DNA from: Heliopora coerulea
Taxonomy: Eukaryota; Cnidaria; Anthozoa; Scleralcyonacea; Helioporidae
Reading direction: 5' to 3'
Length of the DNA: 64,000 nucleotides
NCBI GenBank assembly: GCA_030142905.1
Contig: JASJOG010000427.1
Coordinates: forward strand, 117,281-181,280
This document shows positions 39,041 to 51,109 of this stretch, in pieces. The notes beneath the pieces are model-generated. The model saw only the letters and a list, made by a program, of their open reading frames with translations, had not been told where the DNA came from and searched no databases. Both the position numbers and the translations under genes were made by a program. Positions within the stretch are counted from its first letter, which is position 1. Every line of letters starts with the position of its first letter.

Positions 39041-39966
39041 CTACACATAACTTTTCAAGGAACTTTCAATAAAGTTTTGAAAAACTGTGGAAAGTATACT
39101 ACAATATCAGCATATGTTAAATGAAAGAAAAAAAACATTCGTCATTTCGTTAAGTCATGATATGCAACTCAACGACAAAACAGAGGCATTTGTTTTGGCA
39201 TGAAACCTAATAAATTGGGCTCACTTGCAATATTATTCTGGTTGAAGCTTCAAGCCCCCGACAGTGGCGAAGCTAGCCATAGCAACCGGTCATGCTATGC
39301 AAACTTAAAATGATCGATGATATTTGGTATCAAGCCCTAACACCCACTAATGCAATGGTTACTATGTAAAATATGACAGTTAGCAGTCAAGGTAGTGATT
39401 ATGGTAAGCCAGGGACCGCGGAACAATATTTTGAGTAAAGAGCTGACAGCGGGCGTTAGCCTGACCCCCTGAAAAAATTAAATTCAATATTTCTGAGACG
39501 GTCGTGAACACTTCTTATTTTACTGATTACTCAGAAATCACAAAACATTGCTTGTATTAACAGGAACAACTGAAATACTATCAGCTGGTCACTCAAATGT
39601 TGGATATCTTTATCGGATATTTAAAATCACAAACTAAAATGCGAGTGTGGTTCTCGCTATGCAGGTAGAACAACTCAATGGTTAAGTGGAAGGATCAAGC
39701 AACATATGCCAAGTGTTATACGAAACAAGACCGTACCATTAAGAAATCAACCAAAAAGGCAACGTACCTTGGTCGACACTTGGTGTCAAACAGATGTTGT
39801 GCCAATACCTATTCAGACTCTAAATTTAGCATCCTGGCAAAGTGCCGCTCAGCATTCTTTCTAAAGATTATGGAATCCATGTATATTGGTGTTATTTTGA
39901 TGTTTAATCCCTTCTACGTGGGATGACATCATTGCCTTTACATCAGGTATAAATATAAGCTGAAAA

Positions 39967-40170
39967 TTTAATATAAATAGCAATGCCCAGCAGATTGTGC
40001 GAAGTATTGCCATATGTAAACATTAACAATTGCTTAAACAAAGAAGGCGACGAAACGTTAGTCAATACATATGTTTTAAACTCTTCTAGCCTTCTTTGTT
40101 TAAGCAATTGTTAATGTTTACATACGGCGATACTTCGCGCAATCTGCTGGGCATTGCTATTTATATTAAA
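39967..40170. repeat. 82-bp-arm inverted repeat
   Basis: Arms 39967-40048 and 40089-40170 match at 79 of 82 positions around a 40-base loop containing GACGAAACGTTAG. It resembles the 26.7-kb hairpin in design and in the GAAACGTT word. Confidence 0.85.
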
Positions 40171-40420
40171 GGTACGATTTCCACCTGGGCAATCACTCGT
40201 AAGCTGAAAATTCATTTCTCAATAGTTAGCAGACGTTTGCACCTGAAGAGTGGACTGCCGAAATGCATAGTGCTTCTTTTTAGTATTTACTTTCTCTCTG
40301 TGTTTTGGTTACTCTGGTTATTTTCAGAACTGTCTTGTATAACCATTCACCATGGTTAAAACGTTTTTCAAAGCGATACTGAAATACTTAATTTCTTTTT
40401 AAAAAAGTGAGGGGCTAAAG

Positions 40421-40438
40421 CCCCCCCCCCCCCCCCCC
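40421..40438. repeat. C18 homopolymer
   Basis: Eighteen C in a row. Comparable C runs at about 34919 and 45350. Confidence 0.9.
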
Positions 40439-41034
40439 AAGCCCCTCCACCTCCGCAGCCCCTGTAAGCATGACTAGAAATTGCACCAAAATTATATTAA
40501 TGGACATGTTTTGGTTGATATCTAAATATCTTACATAAATTCATATTTGAATAGCATGACCAGTTGCTATCTTTAGCTTTGCCACTGTCCCCCGACAACC
40601 TCGAACACTCCTAAACTCCTCAGACACACCCACAACGAAGACGATAAGGAAAATAAGTGGAAAGTGGAGCAGAAAGCGAAAACCATAAGAAGCTTGAAAA
40701 GGAACATGACGAAGTCCTGCTTCAAGAACTTTAGTTTTCCTCCTTTGATCTTCGTTAGGAGAAACCGATGAAGGAAAATGAAGATGTGAGAGAAGCGGCA
40801 GTGGAAGGGAGGAGGAGCAGGAAGGAGGTGGAGGAACAGGGAAGATAAAAGAAAGTAAGACAGATAAGGACTAGATAGGAGTCAAAGACAGAGAGGAACA
40901 ATTGAGGTTAAGAGGATATTTGACGAGTGGAAGTAAATTTCTACTTTGTGTGTTGAATACCAAATGTTTCTAATTTGGGCTTTACGTAATTAAAAGTAAA
41001 AATTTCTTGACTCGGTGCAAGAGATTGCACTTAC

Positions 41035-41375
41035 TTGGAAAATTTTTTGACTGAAAATGATATTTTTAATCGATCCTTTTGGATACGCTGGATTGTAGTG
41101 GTTGCATTTTTGTTCACATTCTTCCACGTTTGATTGACCTTGGAATTTTTGTGACTCCGAAGCAATGCTCCATATTTAGATGTGAAGGGTTGCTCCTCAC
41201 CAACAGGAAGAAAACCTTCATCCAGGGAAGCCACATCAACAGTGGAGTAAACGAACTCTACTTTAGCAGGTTCTAAAAAAGGTTTGTCTTGTCCAGAAAC
41301 TCCAATGGCTGGAAAACAGATCAACCCATCATTTAGTCCAGTCCCAATATCCAATACGTCATTTGCAGGAAAAAC
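41035..41375 (-). CDS. second ZU5 domain, main exon of the host gene
   Basis: 341-nt exon, acceptor TCGTTAAG and donor GTAAGT; phase 0 in and 2 out. Together with exon 45511-45656 it encodes a ZU5 domain: LICFPAIGVSG, FLEPAKVEFVYST, YGALLRSHKNSKVNQTWKNV and the closing KISFSVKKFS, which matches the f.V.HFS end of ZU5 domains in PIDD and ankyrins. In PIDD the HFS serine is a self-cleavage site; here the residues are KFS, so cleavage cannot be assumed. Confidence 0.82.
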
Positions 41376-42009
41376 CTTAACGAGAAGTGAACAAATTCAG
41401 GCTTTGTCGATCAGTGTTACGTGATAATCTTTTTTTTTTTTTTTTTTTTGACACGGTCAACGGTTGTACGGCCTTACTTGAATATGGTCGAATTACTGCT
41501 GACGTAGCGATTTGACAACAAAATTAATCACACGGTTAAATACCATGATTTTTTGTAGCTCGTTATACAACACAGTAGTAGTTCTTTTGTGTTGAGGGAT
41601 TTAGAGGTGACCTGCATATTGATCAACATGTCCACCACCATGGTGCTTTTGAAACTTAATTTCCAGGTATCGTTCCATTCCTATCTCCGGCCCTGATTGT
41701 TCCCACTTCCTAAATTTATAGCAAGAACAAACTGATAGATTTTCTTTGAGAAACGCGTTTGTGCGAAGTGAAGAGGGTTCCTGCATATTTGCAGTGGTAT
41801 AAAGACCGATTGAAATAGGTTACAACTCGACGATGGGTTTAAACAGAAGAGATATGATATCTTGTTTTACTACTTAACATGATTTCCATGTTTACTTTTA
41901 CGGTTATACTGGCATAATTTGTTACCAAGCAGGCACCAATTTTTGGTTCATATAATTGCGAAACTGGTAGAAAAAAATTGTTGAATACTGCCCAACAGCT
42001 GCCAAGTTC

Positions 42010-42728
42010 TAATCGATAAGTAGATAGATAGATAGATAGATAGATGGATGTGTGGATGGATGGATAGATAGATAATTTTATTTATTCACGGTAATTCTAT
42101 CAGAATTAAAAATTAAAAATAAACTTTTTGTCTGGTCTACCTAGAAGCCATGTCTGTTAACATAACAATATTTACATTTTCTTTTCTTTCTTTTTTTTGA
42201 ATTTATTATTTTATAGTTACAAGTAATCATGTATTATGGCAAGTTGTCATTGCAGATACTGTTTCAATTTCCTTATGAATTTTGATGGTGTATTCTCTTC
42301 TTTGAGAAAGCTTGGTAATGAACTCCATATCATGGAACTACTTACCGCAAAACTTCTTTTATAGCATTCAGTTCTTATCTTATGTATTTGAATAAGTAAG
42401 AAGGAGCATGGCCATGGATAATTTTATGTACCATTATGGCTTTCTGACATTTTCTTTAGTCAGTCGGCAATGACCAGCTCAAGTCAGAGGAGACATCACT
42501 AGTGTGAGCAGTATATGGTGCACTAGTAATAATACGAGCTATACGGTTTTGTAGTTTTTGTAATTTATCAGATTGTGTTTGATCAATACTGTCCCACACT
42601 GTGCTGCAATAATTGAAATAAAATTCAACAATAGATTGGTAAATATTTATAAGTAATAGCATAGCATTCTGGTCCGAGAGTCGTTTACTTTTACTAAACC
42701 TGTCGAGGCTTGAGGGACATTTAAGCAC
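42010..42728 (-). pseudogene. CR1-like LINE 3' end with GATA-repeat tail
   Basis: Minus-strand remnant of the RT C-terminal region: INIYQSIVEFYFNYCSTVWD and SDKLQKLQNRIARIITSAPY are the well-known CR1/Jockey block. It is followed by a frame-broken MVHKIIHGHAPSYL segment. The element ends in a GATA/GGAT microsatellite (42018-42072), typical of CR1-type tails. 5'-truncated. Confidence 0.85.
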
Positions 42729-42989
42729 TTATGGACCTGAATGCCATGCTATTACTTTGTAATATCATAGCTGCCGAGACAATAAAACGGTTTAAATCGA
42801 TTGAATTAGTTGAAATGAAAATGCCCGTTTGCTTTTTATGTTAATGACTGTTGGGACGTTCGATAACGAGCTTACGGTTGATTTCATATCTGTTAAATAT
42901 TTTATGGTTCCCGTATACGTACATAAGATGGATGAGTATCGTATTTGGCAGTAGAAGTTGAGCGAAGTTTTTAGTTCACGTATATGTAG

Positions 42990-44251
42990 GGAGAGCGCTT
43001 TAGTTTCGTTGAACAAAAAGATGTTGAGGCCACACGGGAAGGAAATATTCCGGCGAATACTAAAAGACATACACTATGGAGCACTAACTGTTTCATGAAA
43101 TGGGCAGAAGCAAGGGAGACGGAGTTTCGAGATTTTGAACCAGAAGACGCAAGATTTCGAACAATTCCAAAGTTGGAAAACATTACTGTCGATGAAATTA
43201 ACTACTGGCTAAGTAGATTTGCTTTAGAAGTTAGGAAACGGGATGGTACTCATTATCGTCATGAAGTGCTATACAGTTTGTTTTGTGACTTGAACCGTGC
43301 AATTAAAGAAAAACATCCAGCGCTGTTCTTGTTTTACTCAACGGAGCTTAAGCCGTTTCAAAAAGCTCTTGACGGCCGCCCAAAAGAATTGCAAGCAACG
43401 CAAAAGCCCTTCAAGAAGTAATCTGATGCTATTTCGGTGAATGATGAGATGACAGTGTGGAGGAAGGGAATACTTGGAACACGCAGTCCAGAATCTGTAC
43501 TTAACACACGGTTGTTTTTGTCGGGAAGATTATTCGTTCTACGTGGAGGCAATGAGCTGCGCTCATTGACTCATGACCAAATTTATTTTGAAAAAATGTC
43601 TGATGGATCTATGTGGGTCACATACAAAGAAAAGGTCTCGAAAACAAAGCAAGGTGGTTTGAAACGACGAAAAGTTGAACCAAAAGTCGTGCAGCACGTT
43701 GAAGATCCCCTTGATGAGAAATCATTTGCTTTTATATACCGTTTCTACGTTAACAAGTGGTTAGTATAAATTGTTTTTATCATATCGCTTCTAATTAATT
43801 AATTCCGTACTGTAATTCGGACTGTTATTTAATTCTTTCAATATTTTTATGATGTAAAGGTTCCTGCATTCGTTTTGAGGCCAAAAGTAAAATGGAAACA
43901 TGGCGACAATATTTGGTTCGAGAGGAGTCCAATTGGGCATAATTTGCTCCAAAATCGTTTTAAAGAATTGTGCAAACAGGCCGGTTTAGTGGCAACTTCA
44001 GTAACCATTCTATACGCACCACAGCTGTTATCCGCATGTATCAATCTGGTTTAACGGAAAAGCTGATAATGAAAAGAAGTGGACACCGATCTACAGATGG
44101 CGTTAGAGCATACCAAAGAGAAGGTGCAAGTGGACAGATCGAAGTATCGAATGCCTTGTCAAGCTCTAAGTGTTTAGTACTGCCTAGCAGCGAAACGTCG
44201 TCGCATAATATCTCTAACGATAAGACTGAGACAAATGAATCAATAACTTAA
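42990..44251 (+). pseudogene. tyrosine recombinase relic (DUF3504/Crypton type)
   Basis: Plus-strand gene inside a host intron. From 42990: NIPANTKRHTLWSTNCFMKW (core-binding start), ITVDEINYWLSRFALEVRKR, then a TAA stop at 43419-43421 and continuation in the same frame (GILGTRSPESVLNTRLFLSG). After 43769 an intron or frameshift leads to AFVLRPKVKWKHGDNIWFER, PIGHNLLQNRFKEL, then a frameshift and the catalytic end NHSIRTTAVIRMYQS, GHRS and AYQR, holding the Arg, His and candidate Tyr. These motifs fit the tyrosine recombinase fold. It is more complete than the relics at 27-30 and 60-62 kb and differs from them. Confidence 0.75.
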
Positions 44252-44438
44252 GTGACGAAGATAATTTATTAGTAAATGCGTGTATTGACTATGAAAAAAA
44301 GCCAGTCACAAATTAATATCGGAGGTCTTTTGCAAGGAGCAAATGTTCAGACTGTAAACATTAACATTGTGAATAAATGACATGAAGTGTTGTCTTTTGT
44401 GAGTTACTTGAAGATCAATATTAGAGGTTATGCATATA

Positions 44439-44514
44439 CATGAGGTGCGATTAGTAACTAATTGTACCTAATGTTTTAATAATGAGGTAAATTAGTCATT
44501 AATCGCACTTCATG
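44439..44514. repeat. 25-bp hairpin with AT-rich loop
   Basis: Arms 44439-44463 and 44490-44514 match with three mismatches (CATGAGGTGCGATTAGTAAC and its inverse). Probably a tiny MITE or foldback remnant. Confidence 0.6.
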
Positions 44515-45349
44515 AAAGAAAGAATTTCGAGGTAGCTATGATATTACAATAAGAATCTCTTCGTTTAGAAGGGGTTTTGCTTTTTTTATTATGTCCAAAC
44601 TAGTGGTGACTTTCTTTATAATACTATCAACATGACCTTTCTAATTCAAATTTTCATCGATCAGTGGTCCTAGGATGGATGGATGGATGGATGAGTCTTC
44701 GAAACGTAACCAGAAACATTTTGATACGGGACTAAGCTTTCCTACCGTAATTCCTACGAAACCAAAGGATCTGTTGCACAGCAAAATGCTCGTCAACAAG
44801 TATTGCGTTTTAGAATATACCTCGCCTGTGGATAGAGTATTTTGAGAAACCTGATGGGTTCCTCTGTCTCGGAAATATCCTGCACAAATCACCTCGGAGC
44901 AAAACAAGATGGCGTCCAGTTTTGTTCAAGTCACTGTAGAAAAACTTTTTCATTTTAATATACGAAGTCGCCGTTTTAGATAATACCAAAAAAGTTACGA
45001 AATTTGGCAAGAAAGTATTCAAAGATTTTTACATCTTTTACTTTTTGAACGATAAATGCACTTAGGATGAGTTAAAAATGTTTTGTTTAAAAATGATAGT
45101 GGGCGACAAGCCGACTGAGTTCGGTAAAATTGTTTTAAAAATTTAAAAAAAATATATGTGAAAATAGTTACGCGTGGTATATGCTAAAAAATTATTCACC
45201 TCAGTGTTGGTGAATAGTGTAGAAATTTACATCCACTTCCGTGAATAATTGTTAATTAATCACCACTTTAGCGGTAAATGTCGGGTTGGAGACTGAAGTG
45301 TTTAAAAACTTCACCTTATAGCTTCTTTGGAAAATAATTTCCACCGTGA

Positions 45350-45371
45350 ACCCCCCCCCCCCCCCCCCCCC
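45350..45371. repeat. poly-C run
   Basis: About 22 C in a row in a host intron. Confidence 0.9.
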
Positions 45372-45510
45372 AAGCTTATCCTGTTGATTTTAATATCAAT
45401 CGAGATTTATCTCACATTTTTATCAACGTTTGAGCACAACACCCCACACAAACCACTTCTTCCTCTTAGAACTCATTCAAAATACTGAGTAAACGTTTGT
45501 AATATGATAC

Positions 45511-45656
45511 CTGCACATTTAAACGGCATTCTGTTTCCACAGCACCCACAGGAAAAACTATCTTCAGTTTGCTCTCGTTTCCGTACAATTTTCGATAAAC
45601 AAAAGGTTTTTCAGGCACTACAACAATTTCTTCGGATCTGATCTTGGTAGCCACAA
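45511..45656 (-). CDS. start of second ZU5 domain, host gene exon
   Basis: 146-nt exon, acceptor TACATTAG and donor GTATCA. Phase 1 in (A from exon 45871-46193 plus TT gives Ile) and 0 out. The peptide (IVVVPEKPFVYRKLYGNESK, then LKIVFPVGAVETECRLNVQ) is the opening of a ZU5 domain and joins the exon at 41375 without loss of frame. Confidence 0.82.
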
Positions 45657-45870
45657 CTAATGTACAAGTTTCTAAGATGGTAGCTTTTGCAACAGGTAAA
45701 TACTTTGTTATGTCTCTGAAATCTGAATGAGTTTCTTTCGCGAGATCTAAAGTTACAAAAGATCAATTAGTTTCTCGTTTAAGGGTTGCGCTAAATAGGG
45801 GCGATTTAGCCTGGTAAAATGCGAGCGGTAAGCAGTATGTTTCGTTGCTTTATTGTACCTTCAGGCTTAC

Positions 45871-46193
45871 TGATTCGTTTCGTTTCCAAATCTTCACATT
45901 CTAATTTTAATTTCTGCACGTTTAGGTCGTAGTAGTCAGCATAAGCCCCATCCTCGACGGCTGAGTGAGAGAGTAGAACTGTGACTGGTTTGTCGAATTT
46001 AAAGCCTTCAGGTTCCATTTTCATAATGCTGCTACAGAATACTTCCCCATTTCTGGACTTTACTTGACAGTCTTGGTGCCATATGTGACGGAATGTGAAA
46101 GGGATTTGCTTCGAAACTGCGTGGGCCGGAAATTGGATAAAGGCGCTGGAAGCATCAAAGACAATACCTGCTCCTTCTTTATCTAAGGGGAAC
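45871..46193 (-). CDS. first ZU5 domain exon of the host gene
   Basis: 323-nt exon, acceptor TTTGGTAG and donor GTAAGC; phase 2 in and 1 out. It encodes IVFDASSAFIQFPAHAVSKQ, FTFRHIWHQDCQV, NGEVFCSSIMKMEPEGFKFD and KPVTVLLSHSAVEDG, the G-f..s.i..mEPeG..F.kPVt..l.H core of ZU5 domains. ZU5-ZU5-UPA-Death is the supramodule of PIDD and ankyrins; UNC5 has one ZU5. No leucine-rich, ankyrin or transmembrane region was found upstream in the window, so this may be a short form or the upstream exons lie beyond 47.6 kb. Confidence 0.85.
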
Positions 46194-46499
46194 CTACCAA
46201 AGACATATTATAAAGTACTTATCAATGAAGCTATGGCAATATATGGTTTGATGTAAATCAATTACAAAACCTAGACAAGGTTTTTGCAACGACTTCACAA
46301 TTTCGGGATTCTCCTTGGTACTTGAGTCATGCTCTTGCGTCTTTGAAGATAATGTTTTCACAATACGTTTTTCCTTCATGTTTTTCCAAAATACCGTCTG
46401 GTTTATGTTTCTAATTTTGACTAGAATTGGTGTAATTGACTCACCAAGTAGTTGATACAACACTGCGACGTAAATAAAAGCATGGATTTAAAACAATCT

Positions 46500-47588
46500 T
46501 ACAAGTCACAAACATCTTTGTAACTCGACAGTTACAGAATCTTACTGGCTATTAAAAAGTTATAGGTCGTACACAAGTATAACATTGGTTCACAGCCGCA
46601 GTTATTGTAGTTCAATACTTAGAGTGTCTCACTGGTCAGCAGAAGGTTACATGTTGTGCACATATGTAACTTTCACTCACCACCTCAGTCCATGTAGTTT
46701 AATGTTTAGAATATGATTACTTCTAGGTGGTCATAAAATTTAAAAACTTTATTCTTTATGAGAAGGTAAACGTAACATCGTAGACTAAGGCAAAAATAAA
46801 GTTTATTTGCGATACGCATGATATGAAAGTTATTTTTGTTTTGGCAATAACCCACGTTCCTATCCATTTTCTTCCGAACGCAACTACAGTCATTAGTTTT
46901 AGAGAAATGTTTATTCGCATATGGTGTTCTGAATTATACGTTAGTTTTGTACCTATTTGTTTTTTTGTTGTTTGGTAAATACCGAGGAAATAATAATATA
47001 AGGAAATTGTATGTAAATATTTACTGTCTTCAATGCCTAGAGAGAAGTTGGTTTTCTGACGGTCTGTTAATATGATTTTCACAGCCGAACAAGCTTCTTA
47101 ACACTTTCAACTATGATGACGAAAACAGAGTTTGAAAGCTCGGTATTTTGTATTCCTTGTTTAAAGTTGTAGGAACGAATTTCATTTAACAATAAAAACC
47201 CCCAGTTACACATTCACTCTAGTTATCAAAGCCTGTTATGAGTTGGTGGCTAGACAGAGATAGCAGAAAACAAGTTTCTTGCTATGTTAGAATCAACAAT
47301 TATACACTAAAAATGGCAAAGATTTAAGTTTCAAAACAACCAAAACAACGACATCAACGACATCGGCAGCTGCAACAGAATTACAACTAAATACTGCAAA
47401 GTGTTAATCATAATGATATTTTAACAACAGCAACAACAACAACGACCATAATGTCAAGAGAAAAATGTAAAATAAACCAAAACACAAATAGAGAATAAAT
47501 AAACGAATAAACGAATAAATAAATAAGCGCACAGTTAAACTTGTGCAGGAAGAAGACTGGAAAGGGAATTCATAGAACGGACACTCAC
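46500..47588. other. intron sequence, nothing recognised
   Basis: No coding exon supported. A short segment ending near 46463 has an acceptor (TCGCAG) followed 18 nt later by a GTGAGT donor; too short to call. Confidence 0.4.
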
Positions 47589-47623
47589 TCGATTTGTTGT
47601 TGAAAAGCATCGATCTGGTTCAT
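47589..47623 (-). CDS. possible first coding exon of the host gene
   Basis: ATG followed by 11 further bases-in-frame codons (MNQIDAFQQQI) and a GTGAGT donor; it leaves in phase 2, the phase needed by the exon at 46193. Weak because it is short and the upstream promoter is not visible. Confidence 0.35.
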
Positions 47624-49185
47624 CGCCCCAGCTTCTATGTTTATTGAGCCCTTCTTTTCTGAAGGAATTAAAGAATTACGAAGAGTCAGTGAAATTTTTG
47701 TCCAGTTTCTGTCAAATCCATTCTCAGTGACAGTGGACTAGAAACCAACAAATTCACACACTGCAGGTCGGAAAAAACTGAAACTGTCATAAGCTCGTTA
47801 AGCTGGGATTAGGGCTTCAAATGTAACCGAATAAATTCGTGAACTTTGGTTTGGAATGATACATCAGAGACTGGCTCAAGCCACAAACGAAACAGATTAT
47901 ACCTGAGACGATGAATTAAGGCGAGATATAAAGTTCCTGCTACAGCTGGAAATACACCTTATAAATTAGCAGCGCCATCAGCTCTGTCCTCAGAACTTTC
48001 ACTAATCCAGGAATGAACTAAAGAATCATAGTCTCCAGTTTAATATCTTAATATAATTGTCGTATATCTTAATATAATTGTCGTTTGACAATCTTACACT
48101 CTGTTAAGGGAGAGATAGGGTAATTTTTACCCGGTCAATATTTTTGTCCATACTATATCATCTTATTTTGTATTTCACAAAAGAAAATATCTTTAAAAAT
48201 TCTATAATAATCTCAAGTGAATGCACCATTTTCATCACAGGATTACCGGAACCATGTAGCTACTAGACAAAGCGATAATAAGCTAGTATGGAACATATAC
48301 TTTTGTGTGGAAGTTAATAAAACTAATAAGTATATAAATGGTAGTGAAATGAAAATTAAAAAAAAAATTGATACGCTCGTTCGAAAATACTCCAAATCAA
48401 AGGCAGTAATAAGGTTGTTTTCAAACTCCCAATTTATTTGTTTGAGATTTTTTTTTTGTAGTAAATAAAAATCAGTGCCGTAGTTATCTTGTGCGTGTGT
48501 AGGGTGTGACACACCGCAAGGTTTGCAAAAAATTAGAAAATTCGGGCCAAAAAATTGTAAATCGGGTGAAAATTCGTAGTTAAAGCAAGATAAAATCCCT
48601 TTTGGCAACCAGTTTATATTTAATTTAGGTGTTGGAGCTGAAAAAGTGAGGGTACACCATTCATGGCCGGAATGCAAAATTAAATTTAGGAAACGTTTAA
48701 AAGGATACAATATTCATGGAGGCGCCAGATATCCTAGTCTGTGGGTGCAGGCAAGGGGCATCGGAATTCTTAGGGGAACTAAAAACTCGAGAAATTTTAG
48801 TCGAAATATGAAAACAATTAGGATAATGGAATCTTCAGCTTTATGACTTCAGGACTTCCAATCCCCTTTGAGGCGCATAACATGCTATAAACCAAAGGTG
48901 ATACAAAGAGCTTCAGCACTCTCTCTCACCGTTTCCCTTTAATTTTTTTTTTTTCATCTCAACTAACCAGTTTTGTCTTTTTTCTTGCTGCTTGGCTCTC
49001 CTTCCGCTTGTGATTATTCGCTTTCATGGCTTCGTTTTACTTCAGTTAAAACTAAAACTCGCAAAAGATGGAAACCATTGTAGCGATTTTATGGTAAGGA
49101 CACTGAGGAGGAAGAAGGCAAAAATGTTTGATATTTTAAGACGATAACAGTTTTTCAGTTATAACTCCATGTATATGTATGTACA

Positions 49186-49215
49186 CAAACACATACACAC
49201 ACACACACACGCGCG

Positions 49216-49251
<36 letters not shown>
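49186..49251. repeat. CA/CG/TA microsatellite
   Basis: ACACAC, GCGCGC and a long ATATAT run just upstream of the LTR-like sequence. Confidence 0.9.
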
Positions 49252-49259
<8 letters not shown>

Positions 49260-49408
49260 GTAACTGTGAAGTCAGGTCATGTAATGGGCGGGAAACAAGC
49301 AGTAGTAAGCAGTAGACGTTGTGTTGTTGTATGTCACTTTTCAATAAAGAAGTATACTACGTTGGCGACAAGTATAAAACCAGTTCTGTTACAATTTGAG
49401 AATAAACG

Positions 49409-49537
49409 ATGACCACACACGGGAAGATTGGAGAGTTTGATCAGGAAAATGATGACTGGGAGCTTTATGCGGAAAGAGTAAAGTTCTATTTCGAAGCTCA
49501 TGGAATAACGAATGTTGACAAGAGAAGAGCGTTCTGA
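49409..49537 (+). pseudogene. Ty3/gypsy gag N-terminal stub
   Basis: 42 codons (GKIGEFDQENDDWELYAERV, then KFYFEAHGITNVDKRRAF) that match the start of gag in Ty3/gypsy elements, ended by TGA. It is preceded by AATAAAGAAGTATACTAC and TTGGCGACAAG, which look like an LTR end and primer-binding site. No pol follows, so it is a 5' remnant. Confidence 0.7.
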
Positions 49538-50924
49538 GAAAAACGTGTTTTGTTAAAAGGAAAGGACACTTTCCACGTCAGAAAAGGACACAAAAAATGG
49601 CGGCGAAAACATGCCCGTAATGTTCCACAGTTTTGACGTTCCTGTGCCATTTCCTTCTTTGTTGTGTAAGTTTACCATCAGTATTCATGCTGATGTTGGA
49701 GATTACGCTCAGATTAGGGTCAGCAGAAATAGTTTAACCTGGGCCTAATAAAACAGCAAAGTATTAGAACCAATGTCCGTGCATGGAGTTTGTTAAACGC
49801 GAGCCCAACCAGAAGAGTTTACATAGAAGGAGAATATCTCTTATTTCCTTCGAGGAATGTAGTTTTTGAAGTAAATGTTGAAACCGTTTAAACGGGCCTT
49901 CACTTTGGCTTGACTCAATGAAAAATCGAATCTCCCTGGTCCTGTTCCGAACAACATCGACTAATACATTATCTCCCTTTTTCGATTTTAGCGCGATATT
50001 TGAGACCGACGAGGAATATTTTTGGTGAGTGTGAATGCCTTCTCAAAGCGAACTAGGATCGATCTCAGACCAGTCTCAGATCAATCCAACTTAGAACGAT
50101 CTCAGTGTAAACGGCCCCTTAATTATCATTTCAGTTATTCCAATTTAGCAGATGTAATCGTAGAACGTTGGTTAGTCATCAGTTACTATACTGACCGTAT
50201 GCCAGTTAACAGACAACTGACTGTAGACCTCAACCCTAATTGAGAAATGACTCATTTGGAGTTGACTAGAATGTATAAATATGTAACAGAAGAAGCGACC
50301 TGTCACTGGAAATGGAAAGAAGCAGTAGGTGTCACATTAAAAAAACAATTTGCTAATCATGATTGTCGTAATAACAGTTAAAGGCTAAAGCGGAATTCAG
50401 GTACAGGGCGAGAAAATCCCTTTCTATAGCAAACTCTCTCTTGGAAGGAAGATACTTTTGCTTTTATGTTTCTCGGTTATGTCAAGGACAAATTGAAGCG
50501 AGAAATATTAATTTGTATGAATTTCAAAAGATCTATTAATCACCTCACTTCTATCTTCGTCTTTTATTTCTTTATCCAGCATTGAGTTTAAAACCAACTC
50601 TTCATCGAGAGTCAAAGCAATTAAAACTCACTGTGCAGGCATTTTTGTTAGAAGAAAGTAGTTTCATTGCATTTAGTTTTAAACAGGTATGGAACGACAA
50701 AAAATTTCCAAACCTCCGAGATAAACTTTTCAAGAGCTACATCGACGTTTTGTGAGCCTTGTAGTCGGAAACAAAGTTCCCATGATTATAAAAACAACTC
50801 ATTTCCACAGATATTGATCTATTAGAGTGTTACGATTGCAGTGTGTGACCGACGTGTAAAAACCAAAATGAAACACTTCATCGGTTTAAAATCGTGGCTA
50901 TTGATTTTCAGGGCGGAAAACGTA

Positions 50925-51109
50925 GACGTAACATAAAGAGGAGACCCATGCTCAGGATTTTTATATAGAGAACCATAAGGACAGAAAAAACACAAAGTAT
51001 TTAAAACAAGTAAAGTTAGTAAAGTTGTTTTAAATACTTTGTGCTTTTTCTGTCCTTATGGTTCTCCATATAAAAATCCTGAGCTGGGCTCTCATCTTTA
51101 TGTTACGTC
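50925..51109. repeat. 85-bp-arm inverted repeat
   Basis: Arms 50925-51009 and 51025-51109 are near-perfect inverses (few mismatches) around loop GTAAAGTTAGTAAAG. Foldback-type insertion; no target duplication identified. Confidence 0.85.

Larger units (their letters stand above)
39262..40587. mobile_element. non-autonomous hAT element, 1.3 kb
   Basis: Terminal inverted repeats of about 37 bp starting CAGTGGCGAAGCTA and, inverted, CAGTGGCAAAGCTA, both leading to GGTCATGCTAT. Flanking 8-mers GCCCCCGA (39254-39261) and TCCCCCGA (40588-40595) differ by one base. No transposase. It holds the inverted repeat 39967-40170 and a C18 run. Confidence 0.88.

Noticed and set aside
46201..46463. 89-residue frame beside the first ZU5 exon as an extra exon
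   Set aside because: It has an acceptor but a strong GTGAGT donor only 18 nt in, and no donor where the frame would need one; no domain visible.
47404..47610. Hydrophobic 68-residue frame with Leu-rich tail
   Set aside because: Arises from CAACAA/AATAAA simple repeats; no acceptor or homology.
48243..48710. 155-residue minus-strand frame with two hydrophobic stretches
   Set aside because: No recognisable domain, crosses A/T homopolymers, no start or splice context; probably chance.
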